Shown here piece after piece: positions 7,250 through 12,525 of a stretch of 12,525 nt of DNA; the first letter of the stretch is position 1; each line of letters opens with the position of its first letter. Source of the DNA: Bacteroidales bacterium (lineage in GTDB: Bacteria > Bacteroidota > Bacteroidia > Bacteroidales > JAAUTT01); assembly GCA_012031335.1 (NCBI GenBank), contig JAAUTT010000045.1:1-12525 (forward strand), in the 5' to 3' direction. The notes beneath the pieces are model-generated. The model did no database searches and was not told where the DNA came from. It saw nothing but the letters and a program-made list of their open reading frames with translations. The translations under genes and the position numbers were made by a program.

Positions 7250-9783
7250 TTAGGGAAATACTATTTTCGATTCTCATTCTGTAGAACGAACGCCATACAA
7301 AAACAAGCGCTACAACAAGGAATGCAACACCAAAATACCCGGCAACATCGCGGAAGCTTTCGCTTATGGCAATTTCCATGGCCAATAAACCGAACAAGGT
7401 TGTGAATTTGATAATTGGGTTAAGAGCAACAGACGAAGTATCTTTGAAAGGATCGCCAACAGTGTCACCAACAACGGTAGCATCGTGGAGCGGAGTACCT
7501 TTCATTTTCAGGTCAACTTCAACAACTTTCTTGGCATTGTCCCATGCACCACCTGCATTGGCCATAAATACAGCCTGGAATAAACCAAATACTGCAATGG
7601 CAATCAGGTAACCAATAAACAAAGAGATAGGTTGTGAGAAACCGATAATGGCACTTTTAGCGCTTTCGAGTTCTGCACCCGATAACGATCCGCCAAGAAC
7701 AGAAGCAACCATAGAGCTATCTAATCCTTTTGGAGCAGCTAAGCAGGCAAATGCAAGTGCGAAGAAGAAGATTGAGATAAAGATATTAAACATACCTTTC
7801 TGAGCATACTGGGTACAAATTTTAACAACTTCGATCGACGATTTCATATCTGCTTTTTTAGGAGCATTAGGGTCGAGGTTGATATTTTTCTTGATATATT
7901 CAACAGCGCGGAAAGCACCGGTAGTTACAGCCTGAGTGGAGGCACCTGTAAACCAGTAAACAACAGCACCACCAAGAATTAAACCTAGGATAGTATATGG
8001 GTTGAGCATATTCAGAATCGATTCAGGACTAACACCGGTAGTTTTCTGAATCATCAGAATCAGAGAGAAAATCATGGTGGTAGCACCTACAACAGCAGTA
8101 CCGATTAATACCGGTTTTGCAGTAGCTTTAAATGTATTGCCTGCACCATCGTTGGCTTCGAGGTAATATTTCGATTTTTCCCAGTCGGGTTTGAAACCAA
8201 AATCTTTTTCAATTTCTGCATCAACATTGGGAACTTCTTCGATTAACGAAAGTTCGTAAACCGACTGAGCATTATCGGTTACAGGACCGTAGCTGTCAAC
8301 AGCAATGGTAACAGGTCCCATACCTAATAAACCAAAAGCAACCAAACCAAAAGCAAAAATGGAAGGATACACCATAATTTCGCTCAGACCGAAAGTACTG
8401 AAGAAATAAGCAGTAAACATTAAAAGGAAGAAAACAAGACCCATCCAGAAAGCGCTGAAGTTACCTGCAACAAATCCTGAAAGAATTGTTAACGATGCTC
8501 CACCTTCTTTACCGGCACTAACAACTTCCTGTACGTGTGCCGATTTTGGAGAAGTAAAGAACTTTGTTACTTCAGGAATAAGTGCACCACCTATGGTACC
8601 GCAACTGATGATAGTCGACAGGATCCACCATAAATCGGTATTTCCGTTCAAGTCAGGGATCAAAACATAACTTGCAGCATAAGTTACAACGATAGAGAGA
8701 ACTGAAGTAATCCAAACCAGGTTTGTAAGAGGAGCTTCAAAATCGATGTCGGTTTTGCCTCCATATTGTGCTTTACTCAAAAATCCATTCATCCAAAAGG
8801 CAACAACGGAGGTAATAATCATAAGGATACGCATAACGAATATCCAAACCAAAAGTTCTACCTGAAGCAGTTGTGTAAGCACATCGTCCATACCTAAGGC
8901 TAAACCACCAACAGCTAATAAAATAAAGGCAATTAATGCAACACCTGTTACACCATAAGTTTCGAAACCATCAGCAGTAGGACCAACGCGTCGCCAGCAT
9001 TGTCGCCAGTACAGTCGGCAATAACACCAGGGTTACGCGGATCGTCTTCACCAATTTTGAAAACCACTTTCATTAAGTCGGATCCGATATCGGCGATTTT
9101 GGTAAAAATACCACCGGCGATACGAAGTGCAGAAGCACCAAGAGATTCACCAATTGCGAAACCGATGAAACATGCTCCAGCTAAATGACCAGGCATTAAT
9201 AACAAAATGATAAGCATCAGGATGAGTTCAACGCAAATAAGTACAACGCCAATACTCATACCTGCATTTAAAGGTATATTAAGAAGTTTTAAGGGATTTT
9301 TCTGTAATGAAGCAAACGCCATTCGGGAGTTTGCGAGGTATTCATGCGGATACCAAAAGCAGCAACTGCATAAGAACCAAGAATACCAATTACTGTCCAT
9401 GAGATAATCAGTAAAACACCACCAGCTGTAAATAATGATTCTCCATCGTGTCCTTTTGCGAGGAAACCAAAATAACCGGCAACTGCAGCTCCAATAAAAA
9501 GAAAGAGGATTGCAAGGAATTTACCCTGTTGCTTTAAATAAGCTTTACAAGTTTGGTAAATAACTTCCGAAACATCGAGCATTGACTTGTGTGCCGGAAG
9601 TTTTTTAACCTTCATAAATTGATAGAGGCCAAATAACAACCCAAGTACGCAAACAACAAATCCCCAATACAAAATACTTTCATTTTTGATTGCATCCGGC
9701 ACTTTAAGGTCGGCCTCACTACCAAAGGCAGCTGCCGATGCCAGAAAGGTAAACAATCCACTCAATACATACCTTTTTTTCAT
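7250..9783 (-). CDS. hppA: Membrane-bound ion-pumping pyrophosphatase, divergent type, three apparent frameshifts
   Basis: Hydrolyses pyrophosphate and pumps H+ and/or Na+ across the inner membrane. Reconstructed length is about 844 residues. The N-terminus [22 protein letters not shown] resembles a signal sequence, and many hydrophobic segments follow. Active-site motifs are [23 protein letters not shown] (246-257), CTGDNAGD (258-265), [13 protein letters not shown] and [14 protein letters not shown]. Frame changes: GG at 9337-9338 is one short (joins FGIRMNT to LANSRMAF); one base is missing at 8987-8990 (restores [11 protein letters not shown] and links to the 8891 segment); and GGG at 7253-7255 is one long, hiding a TAATAA stop at 7247-7252. 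Read literally, the last segment runs to 7173 through the terminator. GNTFK (549-553) has Lys where K+-dependent enzymes have Ala (GNTTA), suggesting K+-independence. Extra sequence before it (about residues 515-545) adds length. The pumped ion cannot be assigned safely. Confidence 0.9.
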
Positions 9784-9922
9784 TTTGTTTATTAGTTATA
9801 ATTTAACATGTAATTTAGAATTAAATCATTCTTTTTTCATTGAAATTACCTTATTTCTTTGAAAAATGAAAGGCGTAAATATAAGTATTATTTATATCCA
9901 ATTGTTATACAACATAAAAAAT

Positions 9923-11460
9923 TTACCCAGCCCAGTTTTCGCGATCGAGGCTCCTGTATTGGATAGCTTCAGCCAAATGAGATGTTTGTATCTTTTCACT
10001 TCCATCGAGGTCGGCAATAGTACGGGAGACTTTAAGAATGCGGTCGTAAGCCCGGGCAGATAAACCCAATCGCTCCATCGCAGTTTTCATTATGGCTGCT
10101 CCCGATACATCAATTTCACAATGTTTTCTCAATAATTTGGAACTCATTTGAGCATTACAGTGAATACCGGCATTTCTGGCAAACCGTTCGGCCTGGATCC
10201 GACGGGCCCTTACAACGCGCGCTCTCACTGCTCCGCTGGTTTCGGAAACCTTAGTTTCTGATAACTTATCGAATGGAACGGGAACTACTTCTATATGGAT
10301 ATCGATGCGGTCGAGCAAGGGACCTGAAATACGGTTGAGGTATTTTGCACTAATCCGGGTGTACAAACGCAATCTTTTTCGGGATGGTTGTAATACCCAC
10401 AGGGACAAGGATTCATACTTGCAACCAGCATAAAACTTGCCGGATATTCAACAGTAAATTTAGCCCTGGAAATGGTAATCACCCTATCCTCAAGTGGCTG
10501 ACGCATCACCTCCAGAACTGTGCGTTTAAATTCAGGCAGTTCGTCGAGGAATAAAACCCCGTTATGTGACAAGGATATTTCACCAGGCTGTGGAAAAGTA
10601 CCTCCACCTACCAAAGCAACATCGGAGATTGTATGATGTGGACTCCGAAACGGTCTGTAGGTTATCAGAGATGAGTTCTTATCTATTTTGCCAGCAACCG
10701 AATGTATTTTTGTTGTTTCAAGAGCTTCGTCAAGAGAAAGGGGAGGCAATACTGTCGCCAAACGCTTAGCCAACATTGTTTTACCAGCTCCTGGAGGGCC
10801 AATCATAATCAGATTATGTCCGCCGGCGGCTGCAATTTCAAGAGCTCTTTTAACATTTTCCTGACCTTTAACGTCAGAAAAATCGACCTCGTAGTTATTT
10901 ATTTTTGAAAGGAATTCTTCCTGTATATCTACTGTAACGGGCTCCAGTTCATTTTCGCCATTGAAAAAGTCAATTACTTCTTTAATATTTGTTACTCCAA
11001 GCGCATCCAATCCTTCTACTACTGCTGCTTCTCTGGCATTTTGTCTCGGCAGGATAATGCCTTTAAATCCTTCCTCTTTTGCCTGAATGGAAATGGGGAG
11101 AACACCTTTAATAGGTTGAAGACTGCCATCGAGTGATAACTCGCCCATCAATACATATTGGTCCAGCCGCTCGTTTCGGATTTGTTCAGAAGCTGCCAGT
11201 ATTCCAATAGCCAAAGGAAGATCGTATGCAGATCCTTCCTTGCGGATATCGGCCGGAGCCATATTTATAACCACCTTTTTTCCTGGTATTCTGAATCCGA
11301 ATACTTGTAGTGCCGAATCAATTCTTTGCTGGCTTTCCTTAACTGCATTGTCGGGTAGCCCGACCATAAAAAAATTAATTCCCTGAGTTATATTAACTTC
11401 AATTGTAATTGTTGTGGCATTGATGCCATAAACTGCACTTCCGTATGTTTTAACTAGCAT
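9923..11460 (-). CDS. yifB: YifB/ComM family AAA+ ATPase (Mg-chelatase-like), one frameshift
   Basis: The reconstructed protein is 512 residues, the normal size of YifB/ComM proteins, which act in the cytoplasm; ComM is known as a branch-migration helicase aiding integration of DNA taken up by transformation. The N-terminal ChlI-type domain begins [20 protein letters not shown] and includes [19 protein letters not shown] (66-84). The AAA+ core has Walker A GPPGAGKT (221-228), Walker B GVLFLDE (301-307) and the cysteine cluster [18 protein letters not shown] (Cys 352, 354, 364, 366), which may bind zinc. The frame breaks just after this: the T-run at 10343-10346 is one short, so VQ should join [17 protein letters not shown]; the first frame ends falsely at 10291, and the correct one continues to 9923 with the C-terminal ChlI_C-like domain (ending SLDRENWAG). 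All key residues are present once one base is restored. Confidence 0.92.
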
Positions 11461-11486
11461 ATTTGGTTATTGATGCATTAGTTTTT

Positions 11487-11586
11487 TTATTTTCGCATGT
11501 TACGCTCGTCCGCTTGTTCCAGCCACTCGCAACCGCAGATACCGGATTTTATAGATTTAGTTCTCTTTTTATCGTTACAACCAAAT
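11487..11586 (-). other. GC-rich, coding-like patch before yifB (possible C-terminal tail of the DUF5723 gene)
   Basis: About 11494-11553 is clearly richer in G and C than the AT-rich sequence on either side. On the minus strand an open frame with no start codon reads FGCNDKKRTKSIKSG, then ICGCEWLEQADERNMRK and stops at 11487-11489. If the A-run at 11589-11593 were one base shorter, the DUF5723 protein would run straight into it (GFNF then KFGCNDKK). Alternatively it is the yifB leader: GTTGCG and CGTAAC in it can pair as a 6-bp stem with one G-U pair. I cannot decide between these. Confidence 0.4.
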
Positions 11587-11589
11587 TTA
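11582..11589 (-). promoter_or_regulatory. Candidate -7 box for yifB
   Basis: The minus strand reads TAAATTTG, an exact match to the Bacteroidota -7 consensus TAnnTTTG. A TTG (complement of 11614-11616) lies 24 nt upstream, somewhat farther than usual. The box overlaps the reconstructed stop of the DUF5723 gene and would give yifB a leader of about 115 nt. If the DUF5723 gene really extends to 11487 the site would be inside coding sequence. Confidence 0.3.
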
Positions 11590-12525
11590 AAAATTAAATC
11601 CTGTTCTTAAATTCAAGGTTCTGTATCGCAACGGATATATTAATCCAGGCAAATTATCGCTTACCATATAGAATTGCACAGGGTTGTTTCCTAATACTAT
11701 ACCCAATCCTATATTCTTAAACGAATGGTTCAAGATATGAAAAACTTACAGCACCGGCAATATTTTTGGTAAATTTTGCATCCAAGCCAACTGTTAAACC
11801 CGGAATAATTTTGTATCTGTAAACCTTAGCAGCCCCAGTAGCAGACCATGACAGAATATTATTGATTTTTTTCTGATAGCCCAGGTAAATCCGTGGGGCC
11901 ATAAAAGCGATGTAATTCTTTTGTTCCCAATTGGCATTCAATTCATCACTGGCTTCGCTATAAATATTATCGGAATAATTGCTATATATTAAGGTATCAC
12001 CCAACGGGCCATCATAAAAAAATCCACCGTCGTGTTCATAGTGGTAAGGATTTGTTTTCCAGCAGACAAAGCCCAGGTCGATAACACTACCCGACCATGT
12101 AACATCGTCGCTGGGGGTTTTGATGAAGCCGGCATCCACCGCCACACCAATATTTTCACGGTTGAATAATATCTCCGGAACTGATTGGTTTACTTCCATA
12201 CCCCCTACCAATCCATCCGGATTAAATTGCAGAGACATAGGCGATGAAATATTAAACCTGAGTTTAGACTCAAGTGTAAGGTCGAAAGCAGCCGGGTCGG
12301 TATAGAGTGAATTTCGGGAACGGGTAGTAATTCCGTTTGCTTTTCCGAATATAAGTTTACCATGAAAACCAATATCCAAATCGCGCGATATAGTTTTGGC
12401 CCAACCTGCCGAATATTCCCGGTAATAGCTGGCATATGCCGACAAGCCCGAAATTCCGGCCATTTTCACCTTTCGTAAAGTCTGTTCCCCATTAAAATCA
12501 ATTTCAATTTAAGATCGTCTTCGGT
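11587..12525 (-). CDS. DUF5723-like outer-membrane beta-barrel protein, 5' end outside the window, at least two frameshifts
   Basis: The body (from GTG 12469 to a stop at 11717) shows alternating beta-strand sequence such as YSAGWAKTISRDLDIGFHGK and APRIYLGYQKKINNILSWSA, and resembles DUF5723 proteins, a Bacteroidota barrel family related in style to PorV/type IX secretion proteins; function unknown. Two single-base repairs extend it both ways. Adding a base to the T3 at 12502-12504 joins DDLKLK to IDFNGEQTLRKVKMAG and takes the gene past the right edge, so the GTG is not the true start. Removing one base at 11729-11735 changes SYLEPFV-stop to SYLNHSFKNIGLGIVLGNN and leads to QFYMVSDNLPG and LNLRTGFNF with a stop at 11587, a typical ending for the family. 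A further repair at 11589-11593 could extend it to 11487. Family assignment is from recalled C-terminal motifs, hence moderate confidence. Confidence 0.68.

Noticed and set aside
7173..8891. A separate pyrophosphatase-like gene starting at ATG 8891
   Set aside because: The frame is open and conserved upstream to 8987 and continues the active-site region of the same protein, so it is the 3' part of one gene.
626..12525. A degenerating chromosomal region with many true pseudogenes
   Set aside because: All indels are single-base, all active-site motifs remain and in-frame substitutions to stop codons are absent; that fits sequence error better than decay.
1..12525. Mobile elements, CRISPR arrays, tRNA or rRNA genes, or defence systems
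   Set aside because: No transposase or integrase motifs, no regularly spaced repeats, no cloverleaf-like sequence and no defence-type domains were seen on either strand.

Overview
The window reads as chromosomal core sequence from a Bacteroidota bacterium, probably in or near the Bacteroidales/Marinilabiliales. The grounds are a fairly AT-rich composition, a Bacteroidota-type glycogen gene trio, a DUF4369/TlpA-type thiol-disulfide lipoprotein, an LpxH-type lipid A enzyme (Gram-negative), a divergent membrane pyrophosphatase of a kind common in Bacteroidota, a DUF5723-like barrel protein, and sites resembling the Bacteroidota promoter pattern (TTTG, then TAnnTTTG). I see no mobile element, tRNA, rRNA, CRISPR array or phage gene.

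Layout. (a) 1-3870, minus strand: an alpha-glucan operon, transcribed debranching enzyme (GH133 type), then glycogen-synthase-like glycosyltransferase, then a GH57 amylase-type enzyme cut by the left edge. (b) 3871-4132: AT-rich divergent promoter region. (c) 4133-6086, plus strand: TlpA-like lipoprotein, then lpxH, about 8 nt apart. (d) 6083-7180, minus: DUF362 protein with two [4Fe-4S] ferredoxin motifs, converging on lpxH with both stop codons inside one TTAA. (e) 7206-9783, minus: ion-pumping membrane pyrophosphatase (hppA) followed by a strong intrinsic terminator. (f) 9923-11460, minus: YifB/ComM AAA+ ATPase. (g) 11587-12525 (possibly 11487-12525), minus: DUF5723-like beta-barrel protein cut by the right edge.

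The main feature of the window is damage to reading frames. Six of the nine genes carry at least one single-base indel relative to the frame their protein families require: the glycosyltransferase (3), debranching enzyme (1), hppA (3), yifB (1) and DUF5723 gene (2, perhaps 3), and lpxH lacks one base next to its start. Most lie in short A/T or G/C runs and each is repaired by one base. This pattern in independent housekeeping genes points to uncorrected consensus errors (draft or metagenome assembly), not real pseudogenes. Coordinates below give the reconstructed genes, and the evidence states where the frame changes.

Functionally, the first operon makes, trims and breaks down intracellular alpha-glucan. 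hppA recovers energy from pyrophosphate released by biosynthesis. lpxH makes the lipid A precursor lipid X. The TlpA-like protein handles periplasmic thiols. YifB/ComM is tied to recombination during DNA uptake. I found no convincing undescribed system. The most interesting biological items are the divergent pyrophosphatase with a K+-independence-type lysine and an unexplained GC-rich coding-like patch before yifB.
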